From: Theristus sp. LFF4_11
Lineage: Eukaryota; Nematoda; Chromadorea; Monhysterida; Xyalidae
DNA: 64,000 nucleotides
NCBI GenBank assembly: GCA_030248135.1
Contig: JASANC010003348.1
Span: 124,001-188,000, forward strand
Direction of reading: 5' to 3'
This document shows, piece after piece, positions 25,001 through 35,600 of the stretch. Both the position numbers and the translations under genes were made by a program. The stretch's first letter is position 1, and every line of letters begins with the position of its first letter. The notes below the pieces were generated by a model that saw only the letters and a program-made list of their open reading frames with translations, made no database searches and was not told where the DNA came from.

Positions 25001-25630
25001 ATTTATTAGGTTTAGGACAAATTAGAAAAGGAATTTACAGTTGAGTGCGCTGTCACAGTTTTACAAAGGTTATGAGCAGACGAAAGATGGAACGTTCTTG
25101 ACGACCCATTGATACTTTGGACTTTGGTTCAAAAAGGAGCAAAAATTGAAAATTTGAAATTCACTGAAACGCTTATAAATCTATGCTCACTCATGCATGA
25201 CACCCACCCACATGCATACACTCCGCATTTTCTGGAATGATGAACCTTGTGATAACAATAACCGAAACGAGACATGCAGATGACAAGTGATTCAGGTTCA
25301 GTAGGAACACAGAAATGAGATATCGGGTGCGTTGGAAAGATGGGCCGCGTTGGTTGGTCGGTGGGTTGGGTCGTGGGGGTGAGATGAGGTGAATGAGGTT
25401 TAGGAAACGCCAACTTCGCTTCAGTAACGTAAAAAAAGTAATATCGCGCTCCTAGTATACCACTCCAAACTGAATAAAAGCACAACAGCACAAGAAAAAA
25501 AAAGTTTACCATGATCTCTAATTGGCAACATTTGTTTGACGGTGGTGGTGACGTTGTGGTCATCTTTGTCGTCGCTGTCGTCAACGGGCGCCGCGGCCAC
25601 CTTGACGGAATTCTCCATCATGGTCGTCAT
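16066..25630 (-). CDS. Anoctamin (TMEM16), ANO8/ANO10-type, 19 exons, 906 aa
   Basis: This is a TMEM16 family membrane protein; the family contains Ca2+-activated channels and lipid scramblases, and ANO8-type members act at ER-plasma membrane contacts. Exons: 25510-25630, 24395-24618, 24226-24284, 23961-24063, 23386-23563, 23019-23094, 21408-21621, 20199-20375, 19915-20084, 19650-19774, 19176-19306, 18790-18963, 18471-18603, 18166-18201, 18012-18117, 17604-17802, 17357-17488, 16715-16825, 16066-16317; every phase agrees. Signature segments: LLKGAELVHLRKPLKAKYGG, FLSGQEQAMIVKTFL, YFGAQIGLYFAWLGHYTKAL, WKRRQAELIYQWG, LFYIAFYLKDMQRL, DHLEMFIQFGYVLLFSPSFP, NNLLEIRIDAFKL (E715 and D719 correspond to the acidic TM8 Ca2+-site positions of the family) and IPDVPEWVMIEQAKVEFQRR. 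The C-terminal exon is hydrophilic and Ser/Thr-rich. Introns host several transposons. Confidence 0.95.
16353..16577. mobile_element. Inverted-repeat element in the last anoctamin intron
   Basis: The left end TTCAAATGTGTCGCACCGA is mirrored by the right end, whose reverse complement reads TTCAAACGCGTCGCACCGA; both are followed internally by ATGACGTC. A related end (TGACGTCATTTCGGTGGGAC) is at 29155-29174 in a prohibitin intron. No coding frame. Confidence 0.7.
16985..17215. repeat. Interspersed repeat R1, copy 2 (anoctamin intron 17)
   Basis: Shares GCATGACGCGGGGATTC, AAAGTGATC and GAGTCACAGAACCTAAAAAA with the copies at 2785-2945, 20405-20570 and 54125-54330. Confidence 0.7.
19823..19893. 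mobile_element. CAGT MITE, half copy (anoctamin intron 9)
   Basis: Only the right arm is present: CTGCACAGAAAGCAAGCATG, then CCAATCAGCTGATTGCC and TATAATTTAGAGT. It matches the right halves of the copies near 7148 and 8157. Confidence 0.6.
20405..20570. repeat. Interspersed repeat R1, copy 3 (anoctamin intron 7)
   Basis: Contains CATGCATGACGCGGGAACTC, AAAATTGGCAGTGATCCG and AATGAGTCACAAAACC in the same order as the other R1 copies. Confidence 0.7.
20635..21365 (+). mobile_element. hAT-like non-autonomous element, family TAGAGATGT, copy A (anoctamin intron 7)
   Basis: Ends TAGAGATGT...ACATCTCTA are inverted and the 8-base target duplication AATCAGCA is perfect (20627-20634 and 21366-21373). 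Subterminal regions are A/T homopolymer-rich; the middle is unique-looking, with no long frame. Eight-base duplications with a TA(G)NG terminus are the hallmark of the hAT superfamily. Copies B, C and D lie at 59.9-62.6 kb. Confidence 0.88.
21774..22980. mobile_element. Fold-back element with subterminal tandem repeats (anoctamin intron 6)
   Basis: The left part (21774-22095) holds about three units and the right part (22770-22975) two inverted units of a repeat of roughly 120 bases. Each unit contains ACGGACGCATAAACGATGAC, CGGCGACGTGCGTCGACGT and strings of GACGTGCC. The units are themselves partly palindromic, so both the element and each unit can fold. The 650-base centre (22120-22735) shows no credible protein. 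Boundaries are approximate and no target duplication was established. Confidence 0.7.
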
Positions 25631-27285
25631 GTTTGCTTACTACATAATTTCATTCTGACGACGCTGCAATGAGTTCATGATTTTCTTTTTCAAACAAGCA
25701 CTCATAGTTGTTCCAGAGCCGGGGGGTTGGGGGGGGGGACGATATAGATAGCTGGAGCAAATTTTCCAGATAGATAGCTGGAAAATTTGGGGGGGGGGCG
25801 CCGATCGACCGTACCTAGGGTTAGGGGCTTTGAAAAAAAAAAATTTTTTTTTATTTTTTTTTTCGTTTTTTTTTTAAAAAAAAAAATTTGGATTTTTTTT
25901 TTCAAACTTAAAAAAAAAATTTGAAAATTTTTTCTTCTACTTTGCTCTGAAAATTCGATTTATGGCATAATTTTTTGAAAGTTCAAACCAAATTTTCTTC
26001 CCAACTTCTTTGTGTGCTTAGGTAAATGTCATTATTTGGTCATTTTGACCGACGTACTCCATGTTTTTCGATTTGGATGACTTCTAGAGTCAATTTTTAG
26101 CGTTGAAATGACTTAACTGAATTGAAATATCGTTTCAGAAATCGTTTTCTTGCAACTTAGAACATGTTTTTCAGTCGGTAGGCCATGAGATGAACATGAT
26201 ATCTTGTTGATTGGCGTATGTTATAGGTCTACAATGGAGTTGTGCGATATATTGTTAAACAATTTGAGCGGAGATGTTGGTTAATACCACATCACACGAC
26301 CGTTTTTCTGATACCCGATAACATGGCCACATGTTAAAACTTGCGTGCTGAGCTAAACTAACGTGTTAAACTTGCGTCTGTCAGTTGCCCGCAACGTGAT
26401 CGCGAAATCATGGTACGTGTTTTCGATACGATGATTTGAAGAGTGGGCTCTCGCCATGTGGCAGATAGCATAGCTGGTTGAACCTGAAAGTAAGTGTCTT
26501 GGGGGGGGGGGCGACCGGGTCGACAGGGGTTGCCGACTTAGCTACAGCAAACAGGAATTTTTGAACACAGTCAAATTTTGGTAATTTTCTAAAGAGGAAC
26601 CACTAAGAACGGTTCAATATTCAAGTACACGTGAAAAATTGCCCTGTTTTACTGTTGAAAATGCAACTTTCCCTCTATGAAATGGACATAATTTCAATAA
26701 AACACGATTTTCGCTCTTATAGTTTCCCGGATCGTTCTGAAAATAGTCTAGATGAACTCAGCTCGACGAGACGCTTCGAACGAACCTAACTTGTAAAAAA
26801 AAAATTTTTTTTTTTTAAAAAAAATTTTTTTTTTAATTTAAAAAAAAAATCCGGATTTTTTTTTTCCCCCTAACCCTAACCGTACCGGATCGACCGGTAG
26901 ATTTGTATACATTCTTACAAGTGATTTTTTTATTTTTGATAATTTTTTGATTTAGAGGTTGCTTGCAAGCCGCAAGGTCGTTGTGTAAGGTAAAGTTCCT
27001 TCAATCCTAATCCTATCAATTCAGTTTAAGGGCATTTTTTCTTTCGGGGCGAAGCGAAATCCGCATTTTTTTGTAATAAAAAAAATATTTTTTATTTTTT
27101 ACAACTTAGTCAGTCGTGTTCGTTCGTTTCAGTTTTTTTAGCACTCTTCAGCTGGCTGGACCATTTTCAATTTCAAAACGTTCGGGTGAACTATAAGAGC
27201 GGAATTCGTGTTTTATTGAAATTTTGTCCATTTCATGAATTCATGTTATCGAAGAAATAAAAATTGAAAACCAAAAAAACAAAAG
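25631..27285. other. Divergent intergenic region between anoctamin and prohibitin
   Basis: The two start codons face away from each other across this stretch, so it should hold both promoters. Most of it is occupied by one hAT-like element (25816-26878) sitting in G-run-rich sequence. A block at about 26905-27015 (TGTATACATTCTTA..., GAGGTTGCTTGCAA) recurs inside a Helitron at 45427-45520. No gene seen. Confidence 0.55.
25816..26878. mobile_element. hAT-like element, family TAGGGTTAGGGG
   Basis: Left end TAGGGTTAGGGG, right end CCCCCTAACCCTA, with a perfect 8-base duplication ACCGTACC outside both (25808-25815, 26879-26886). Subterminal homopolymeric A/T runs resemble the other hAT-like families here. 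The internal part carries the shared module (CTCTGAAAAT... GGCATAATTTTTTGAAAGTT) near 25945-26000. No transposase frame remains. Confidence 0.85.
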
Positions 27286-29990
27286 ATGGCAGCAGCGAGT
27301 GCACGTCTCTTGTCGCGACTTGGAGCCGCCGGTTTTGGTCTGGCGGGCATCGCAGCCGTCGGCAGTCAAGCCCTTTATAATGGTGGGTCTTTCACGCCAC
27401 GTCTCACATTTTCATTATTCACTCACTTTGATGTTCATTGCTTTGATTTTTTATGGAACGAATTTTCATTTAATGGTGCGTGTTTATTTTTTGTTCGCGC
27501 GTTGGTTCCGGAAACGATAAGGTACCAAACTCCGGCATTGACTGCCTTGCATTTCGTTGATTTCTCCGCTGCACTGTTGCGTTATAGCGAGGTTGAAATA
27601 GTAGGTAGGTAGGGTAGATTTGGCAAAATTTCAAAACCTGGTCCATCCTCATTCTTTTTTCATCCACCGTCTGTTTTTTCGTTTCAGTGGACGGCGGCCA
27701 ACGAGCGGTGATCTTCGACCGGTTCACGGGCGTGAAGCCAGACGTCGTCGGCGAAGGGACCCATTTTCTGATTCCCTGGGTGCAACGCCCCATCATTTTC
27801 GACATTCGCTGTCAGCCGCGTCCGGTGCCCGTGCAGACTGGCAGCAAAGGTAAAAGCACACACGAAGTTGAGTTTGATTCGGTGTGATTCACAAACAGCA
27901 AACCTGAAAATGTCTTAAGTGAAGTCTTAAAAATTGAAGTGTGCAATGGTGAAATGAAACAATTGACACAAACAGTTTATAAAGTGTTTGATGTAACGAT
28001 TTGCTTGTTTGCAATATCTGACCATAAACTCTCACCCCGAACAAAATGTTTATGTGAGACGTGAGACTCGTTTCAAAGTTCCAGAACTGCTAAATGAATA
28101 AATTGACAGATCTACAAACCGTGAGCATTCAACTTCGCATTTTGTATCGTCCACTGCCGGAAGCGTTGCCGCGAATCTTCACGAACATCGGAGAGGACTA
28201 TGCAGATCGGGTGCTGCCTTCAGTGACGCAAGAAGTGCTCAAAGCTGTCGTGGTCGGTGCTCGCACCTGGGAACAGTTTCTATAAAAACTTACTGCAACA
28301 CCACTGAGCTCTTGACTGAAATCATGAAACATTACAGTTCCCTTTTTTAGGCAAACTGATTCACCAATGTCTGCTCTTCAACGGAACATGCGGAAACTGT
28401 AATGTCTCATTAATTTATTCAGGCGTTCAGTGGTGTAGCACCATTGGACTGGACTGCTGAGTTTTATAAAACTAACCCCTTTTATGGGAGTTCAATATAT
28501 CGATTTCGAAATCGCTCAACTTTGTAATCTAGTCGTTTAGTCAACACACTCAGTTCTGAAGTACAACGATAAAACTGTGATGTGGGTCGGGCTGACCGAA
28601 TTCGGCATGTGTCCACGCTTGTTCGGTCCTGGCATAATCTTCAAATTTTGTGATCGCCTGGGAGAATATATTAAAAAGTTGAAAAAAACAGAACAGTGTT
28701 CTTGAAAATTCTTTCTTCACGATTAGTGACGATTTACTGCAGATTTTTTCGTTTCGTTTTTAGGCTCAATTTGACGCACACGAAATGATCACACAACGTG
28801 AATTGGTCAGTCAACAAGTGTCACTCGAGCTGCAAGAGCGATGCGGACAGTTCGGCATTGTGCTAGACGACATTTCATTGGTCAGTTTGCAAAGAACTAT
28901 GGTGCCATGCAGCATGCTGATTGGCTGCAGTTGTGGTCAATCTGCACGAACAACTTGGTATTGTGGATTTATTCAAACGTGTCCGGACTAAAATGACGTC
29001 ATTTGCTTTAAAACGCCCGTTTGTCAAAGTACAGGCACTAAAATGTCAACTTGGTATGACTGATTCGACATTCACCATTTGTTTACGGGAAGAAATCGGC
29101 TAAACGAAAAGTCTGGTGTGCTGTGAACGACAAGCGCATGTTTTGCGGCACATGACGTCATTTCGGTGGGACACGTTTGAAAAAATAAGTCATACTTGAA
29201 TGGTACCCAATGGGCTTGTCACATGTCAGTTGCAGTTGTCACGCGCACATCGCAAATTATAGTAAAACGATCGACGCTCCATGTTTTTTTTGACCAATCA
29301 CCTTTCCATAATTCAAAATAAAACAAGAATGAGGTCGGATCGAAATATATGCTCACCGCCTCACCTCACCACTTGAATTTCTCACTCTTAACTTTTTTGC
29401 AGACTCATTTATCATTTGGTCGTGAATTCACAGAGGCAGTCGAGCTGAAACAAGTGGCACAGCAAGACGCGGAACGTGCCAGGTGAGAAAACGAGAATTT
29501 TTTGCAGAGCGGTTCTTATTGAGTGATGTTTGTTTATTTCTCGTCAGGTATTTGGTTGAGAAAGCAGAGCAAATCAAACTGGCCACGATCACCCGGGCCG
29601 AGGGAGACGCAGAGGGGGCGGAGCTGTTGGCAAAATCGTTCAAGGTTTTGCTGGGCTTTGTTTGAATTTTTTGATGTCAATTCAATAGTGTTTGCTGCGT
29701 TGATGGATTTTGTTGAAATGCGCACAAGAAAGACTGAATGACAGGGTTTGAGGTTTTTGTTCCACATTGATTTTGTGATTTTCCATGATATCGGTGTCAC
29801 CCACCACCAAAAAGTCTTAAGTGTCTTGTGACACCGAAACTTTTTTCAACGTCAGGAAGCTGGCGATGGTTTGATTGAGTTGCGAAAGATTGAAGCAGCT
29901 GAGGAGATTGCTGCCGAAATGGGCAAGTCACGGAATGTGGTCTATCTGCCATCGGATCAGACGACGCTGTTGCAGTTGCCGCAGACTTGA
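27286..29990 (+). CDS. PHB1: Prohibitin-1, 7 exons, 276 aa
   Basis: Prohibitin-1 forms ring complexes with prohibitin-2 in the mitochondrial inner membrane, acting as a scaffold for respiratory complexes and m-AAA protease. Exons: 27286-27382, 27688-27849, 28110-28252, 28764-28880, 29403-29482, 29548-29644, 29856-29990; phases agree throughout. The N-terminal hydrophobic segment (about residues 8-30) is the membrane anchor. Family blocks are unmistakable: [83 protein letters not shown] and the C-terminal [12 protein letters not shown] with [16 protein letters not shown]. Length is close to the usual 272 residues. The AUG at 27286 is the first in the open exon and gives the expected N-terminus. 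Confidence 0.97.
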
Positions 29991-31125
29991 TTTGCAATAG
30001 ATTTTCTGTTTTGAAGTCCTGAAGTTCAATTCGGACATTTTGTTTTCTATTGAAACGCTCGGTGGTTATTTCTACTGCTAGTTTTTTGTCAGACGTTTTT
30101 ATGTTCCGTGTTTTTTCGTTCCTGTTTCACCATTCCAAAATTTTTGCGGTCGATGGAACACATGCTGGAGTTGAACTCGAAATTATAGGCAATCAGCTGA
30201 TTTGCTGGTGGTCTTGTGATGCATGCTTTCTGTGCAGGACAGACTCGACTTCAACAGCAATGCGTGCATAGAAAGCTTACAAGATGAGATTCACGTACTG
30301 GATCACCAACCTATCCAGCTTACAGCCTATAATTTAAGAGTTCCACTGCAGACACATACACCACATTGACTGGTGTGCGGATTGGTCAAACAAAGCACAG
30401 GTTCACATTGCAACCATTCAGCGAACTAGATATGAACCCGTCATATTGAGGCGTAAAACAGTTGACATTATGCTCTATTATCGACCGTAATTTTTGGAAC
30501 TGTAGGACTATTCCGGATAAATACAATGACCCTTTTTTGAACCCGGTTAGCTGATGTAAAGTGAATAATCTTGTCAAGTTGAAATTTTGGTTTTGAAAAT
30601 TTAGTGGTGGTTTCCTGGTCGATTTCCCTGTCAACTTTGAGCTATTAATTTGGGTGTCTCGCCAAAATAAGTCAAATCATCCAAAATTTCGCCAGAATTT
30701 CGATTCAAACTTCGAAGATTGATTATGTTTCCGTTGTTTGTTGACATTGTGTTTCATGTTTTGTTATTCAGTTGTTTCGTTGAAAGTCAGAGTATAATTT
30801 CTCAAATGTTGAATTTGAATAAAGCTGAAGACAACGAATAGGGGCCATGGGGTATTTTTTACAAGCGACTTTGTCAATGTGTCACACGGCATTGCAACAT
30901 TTGCAACCGCAGTTTATCTCCTTTTTTATTCCGATGTGAATGCGTTTTCGTGCTGTTCAAATTCGCAGACTGGAGTAGAAAGCTGAGCACAGCTGAATTT
31001 GGCATACACCGACTGATTGGTCGTTTGGTTTACACTTGATACAGACATTCAACTGGGTGAACTTTTCATTGCTTTGTAGGGCAAAAATCATTCCGCATTG
31101 TGCTTACTCCAGGCCATTGTCTCGC
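29991..31125. other. Intergenic stretch between prohibitin and the VHL-like gene
   Basis: Contains a CAGT MITE (30165-30352) and otherwise unremarkable AT-rich sequence. A TTTGTAG acceptor ends at 31080, before the VHL-like start codon, so part of the 5' UTR of that gene may begin at 31081. Confidence 0.4.
30165..30352. mobile_element. CAGT MITE, copy 4
   Basis: Left arm GAACTCGAAATTATAGGCAA then TCAGCTGATT; right arm TATAATTTAAGAGTTCCACTG. The hairpin arms share GATGCATGCTTTCTGTGCAG. Lies just downstream of prohibitin. Confidence 0.65.
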
Positions 31126-32407
31126 ATGTCTCGAAATCAGGAAGTCGAAGACGACGGCGAACTTCAACCACTGAAATCTGTGCATTGTGAAACGGCCGTT
31201 GACTTGATCTTCTTGAATCTGTCTCATTATTCAGTGGACTTGTTTTGGTTGGATTATCTGGTACAGCTCTTATTTCGTCGAACGTTCATTGTTCAAACAG
31301 TTCCGAGTTCTTGCATTGGTCTCCATGCACTTCAACCGAGTTTTGCATGTTGATTTTTTAATGTGTATTCCATCTCTGTTCTATAAATCTGGCGGTGCCA
31401 AACTCCAATGGTTTAGGTCGGGGTGCGTGAACGCTGAGCGCCCCATATGCCAATCGTCTCTCCACAAGATTGTGCTGCTCTGCTGTTGCAAAGTCGCAAA
31501 AAAACCAGCAAACATACTCTACCACGGCTCAGCAAGTTTCCATTTCTAAAATCGCAGGGAATACCGGTGCTCTACAAAACGTTTCCACCGCTTGCCATCT
31601 ATGACGAGGACGACCGTCTGAATCTCGGTGTCATTCCAAACCTGCAAATCCGGACGTTCGTCACGCATCCGTGGCTCGCAAAGAAACGCGAGACAGGCGA
31701 TTCGCTGTACTTTGTTCACTTTCCATTGCGTTCGCCACCGGGAGCTGCTGCACGGCCAGCGAACGCATGCGCACCGCACAGGGTGTACCACCCTCGCGAT
31801 CGGCACTCGCAGACGCCGCAGTTCGTTGGCATTCTGAATAAAGGTAATATCATTTTTTTCAGGTTCTGCGACTGAATGCGTGTGCAGACGTGGAAAAGAA
31901 ACTAGTTTCGTGTCTGCGTTCGGGGTATGAAGCCCGCATACGTGATGACCAGCCCTGAAATGCTTTTCGTGCGAAAGTATCCTTCCTATTTAACTGGCTC
32001 GCGCAAAAAAAGGGCTACACACACATACACCACAGAACTTCGTCAAGTGGGGCGGCCATCGAGTTTTTCAACCATAAGTGCGAAGTGCCTATACATACAT
32101 ATACACCACTCGACGGGCTCGAACCCCCGAGCGCACAGACATCCGTATAAGTTGCTATCACACCCAGGAGTACGGTGTCTGCCGTGCTGGGTCTCGACAC
32201 GATCTCATTGCAGGTTTTTTGTGTTTTGCAGCGGCAACTCTGCGCTCAACAGCACTGTGGTTCATGCGCGACCATTTGGTCGACCGAAACCAAGAGTCTG
32301 CCGTAGCACAACTGGGCTTGCCTGAAGCGCTCTGCAACGAGTTACACCGCAGTATTACGGAGCTGCACAACTATCGGTTGGTTGGCGTTGGTTCTCGGTT
32401 GATCTGA
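31126..32407 (+). CDS. VHL: von Hippel-Lindau (VHL)-like protein, 3 exons, 198 aa
   Basis: VHL is the substrate-recognition subunit of an elongin B/C-cullin ubiquitin ligase that binds hydroxylated HIF-alpha. Exons: 31126-31260, 31558-31843, 32232-32407; phases 0 and 1 agree. The beta domain reads LIFLNLSHYSVDLFWLDYL, then Y51, and IRTFVTHPWL. Relative to human VHL the hydroxyproline-pocket residues Y98, H115 and W117 are matched by Y51, H82 and W84, and S111 by T78. The alpha domain TLRSTALWFMRDHLV matches the elongin C-binding helix with L158 and R167 conserved (L144, R153) and C162 replaced by A148. A loop of about ten acidic/polar residues is inserted between Y51 and the pocket, and the strand after WL is long and Pro/Ala-rich. 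The last exon could alternatively splice at a GT after TAT CG near 32377. The start AUG is the first in frame. Confidence 0.85.
32040..32170 (-). repeat. Degenerate tRNA-like/SINE fragment (VHL-like intron 2)
   Basis: On the minus strand CTGTGCGCTCGGGGGTTCGAG resembles the B-box region of the SINE copies at 10302 and 54543 (which read GCTCGGGGGATCGAG). The rest is too diverged to delimit. Confidence 0.4.
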
Positions 32408-32691
32408 CATCCAATCCTTCAATGTCCAATCTTATAGAGCTGAATTACGTTGAAAACTAGCGTTCAGTCTGTGCAATGCAATCTAGAGACGACAGTGTTT
32501 TTTTTGTTGCAGCGAAACTAATTGCGCTGTGCATTTGAAGTTGGACGCACTGATTGGTTGCACAAATTCAGTGCATTGGTGTCCTGATTTGTGTATGCGA
32601 AGTTCTTAGCACTGCGGTCGCGGTGTGTGTGTGTGTGTTCATACACTAAATGAGAAGCACTTACCAATGAACTGTACGTTTTCAGCCAACA

Positions 32692-35600
32692 ATGGCAGCA
32701 ACCGCTAGCAGCAAATCAGAATCAACCAGAAAACGCAGAAAACGAAGCGAATCAGTGAAAACCGGTCAGCTTTGCATTTAGACATCAGCGACCAATCAGT
32801 GTGCTGCGCAAAAAAATCAGTGTCTTTCAGATGCGAACAGCGGGCCAGGCGAGAAACGCCGGAAAGCTGCAGCGTCGCCGGAAGATGAGCGATCAATGTC
32901 GAAACGTTTGGCTTCCGCAACAAAACGTGAAGCGAACGTCGTCAACAAGCCGATGGCATACGGCGACTTCCAGCAACTGTTCTCGTTGGAGCTGCAAAGA
33001 ATCACCCAACAAAACCAGAATTCCCACAACTCTCAAGAAGCGACCACCATAGCGACTGTGTGCGCGTCGTCTCCGCGATCGATCGTGCAGCGGTTCATTC
33101 GAAAACTGACTGATATTTTGATGGAAACTCGAAATCTGAACGCCGCTTCCACGCTGTGCGACGCAGTGCGTGGCGTCGATTTCGCTCGCTGGCCGGCCGA
33201 TGAGAAAACGAGAACGCTGGGGTGTTTGCTGTCCATATTGGCAGAGAGTGTCGACAGAACCGCGCAGCCATCAGAACAATCAGTGATTGAGAAGTTGCTT
33301 GCGGTGTTGGTGTGGCTTGCTCTGAACGACGCCTGTTACGATCGGTGCGTTTTGGATGCGAGTTCCGCGGAAAAGCCGGACGGAAAAGACGCGCAAAACT
33401 CGAGTTCCGAATTTCAAACTCGGCTGGGCGCGATTTTGAAGAAACTTGTCGAAACTTCTGAGAAGACGTTGATTCTGCAACAGTCAACTGCAACGGTTGT
33501 TGAGTGCATGCGGTATTACACGTTGCTTGATTCTGAGGAGACAGGAATTTTGGAGGTATGATGTCGCTTTTTTGCGTTCTTCTGCTTTGTTTATGTACGC
33601 AAATAAAAGATTATGTACACAACCTGCACATCTTGCAGAAACTGGCCACCGTCTTGACGGCGTCAGCGGTTGACGACCCCGATTTCGATGCAACACCAAT
33701 CATCGACCACCTCAGCTTGCTGTCCGCTGTTCTAAACGACACTCAACTGCGCATGCTCATCACCACAATCTATCGAAATCACAAAAATTCAATCAGAACA
33801 AGCAGCAACTCGGAGGAAAACACTGCTACGAAATTGGAATGGCTGTTCGCAAACTGTCCAGTTGCCCGACGAGCGCTGCTTGCATGCGTCATCTGCGATT
33901 TCGCAATCTCAAATGACACTCGCGCCAAATTCGAGCAGTTGCTGTCGAAACCGAAGAAGAAACACAGATTGCTTCGTAAACTTCAGTCGTTGCTCGGTGA
34001 AACGTTGGTCGACATTGGGAGCTTGTCAGTCGATGTCAAGATGCACAGCAACTTCGTGTTTGATGCAGCTGATTTTGTGCGCCATTTGCCCGAGCACGAA
34101 TGGCTCGTGTTTTTCACAGCGCTCAGCGTGCATGTGATCACGTGCATTCACACCCAATCGTTAGTGTTTTTTGCTTTCTTAAATCAAATTCAGCCAGTCT
34201 TTTACAATTCCTTCTTGTTACAGCTTTTTCATTCAGCAGCTGCACCTGCATTATGCCAGCGAACCGACCAATCACTGTTGCTGCGCGTTTGTGATCAATG
34301 CATCCAATGAAACTTGTGCCCTTTCCTTTTTTTCAGTCCCATCGATGCGGCCGCCATTTCATTGTGGGCCGATTTGACCACCGAGAAACCTGCCACTGTT
34401 CGGTCGTTGTTTTCGGGAGTTTTTGAGCTGGAAAATCGTAATTCAAAACTGGAAAACCAGTTGCTGAAATCGATTTTTCACTCGCCTGATTTGACGGTTG
34501 ACACAAAAATTCGATTTGCCAAATCTGGTCTGCTTTCACTGTTGTGCTTGCGGGAGACATTGGTGCAGTTTTTCCTGGATAATTTTCACAATGATGCGGT
34601 GGCAACGCCAAAAACGCTGCAGTTCACGTTGCTTGCAGTTGCTTTGAAAGCGACGAACAAAGATGAAAATGGTATGCTGTTCTGTTTGTCATTGTTCAAT
34701 GTTTATTAAAACATGGTGAAATTCTGTTTTTTCTGCACAGTGCACATGCAGATGTCTTATGTCTAATTCCTTTTGGATGCAACTTTTCTTTTTGTACCTT
34801 TTTGAAAGATAAAAGCTAAATTTGAGTTTGACGTTCCGCACTGGATTTGAGACGCAGAGTACTTCAGCAAGCATTTGATTTTTGAGGGTTTACTAATCGT
34901 TGGTTATCAACTAAGCACACAATTTGTATCGCATATGACCTCGAAAAATATGTTGATTTTCAAAAACAAAATTTCTGACTTGTGAAATTTTTATTACAGA
35001 CCCAATTTCAAAATCGCTCGCTAAGCGTCTCATGCGGATGGCGCGCGAGATTTTGCGCGAAACCTTCGCGGAATTCGAGTTCGAGCAAACTGAAAGTCAA
35101 GGCAGCAGCGACATCGATGTCGTCGGCTCTAAGCGCTTGGCTGCACTGTCACTCGCATTCCGTCTGCTTGATCGATTGACCATGACAGCACACCGGAGGA
35201 AATCGATTGAAAACGACACCAGTTTGTGGCAGCTCGCTGTGCATTGCGCGACAAAAGTGCTGTCGACGTACAACGCACGGAACGCGCCCGCTGCCCGTGT
35301 GCTCGTTGCCGCGAGAACAAGGAGCGATTGCGGTAAATGAATGGGTGGCTTTTAGAATATTTTTTGTCTGTTTTACTGCTCTGATATTAGATTTGTTGTT
35401 TACCCTGTGGTTCATCATATCAGTATCACCAAGACCAATCGAGGGTTGAGTTGTGTTTGGATGTGTTTGTATTAATAACTTTGAACTTTGTATGTTTCAA
35501 AATATTTTCAGACGCGCTCGACCCAGCGAGCACGGCCACACTAGTTGGCCAGTGCCCGTCGGTGCTGACGTCGCTGTTGGCCTCCTGCACCACCCGGCAA

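Noticed and set aside
25870..26880. CCCTAACCCTAA as an interstitial telomere
   Set aside because: Only about two words are present and they coincide exactly with an element terminus bounded by an 8-bp duplication.
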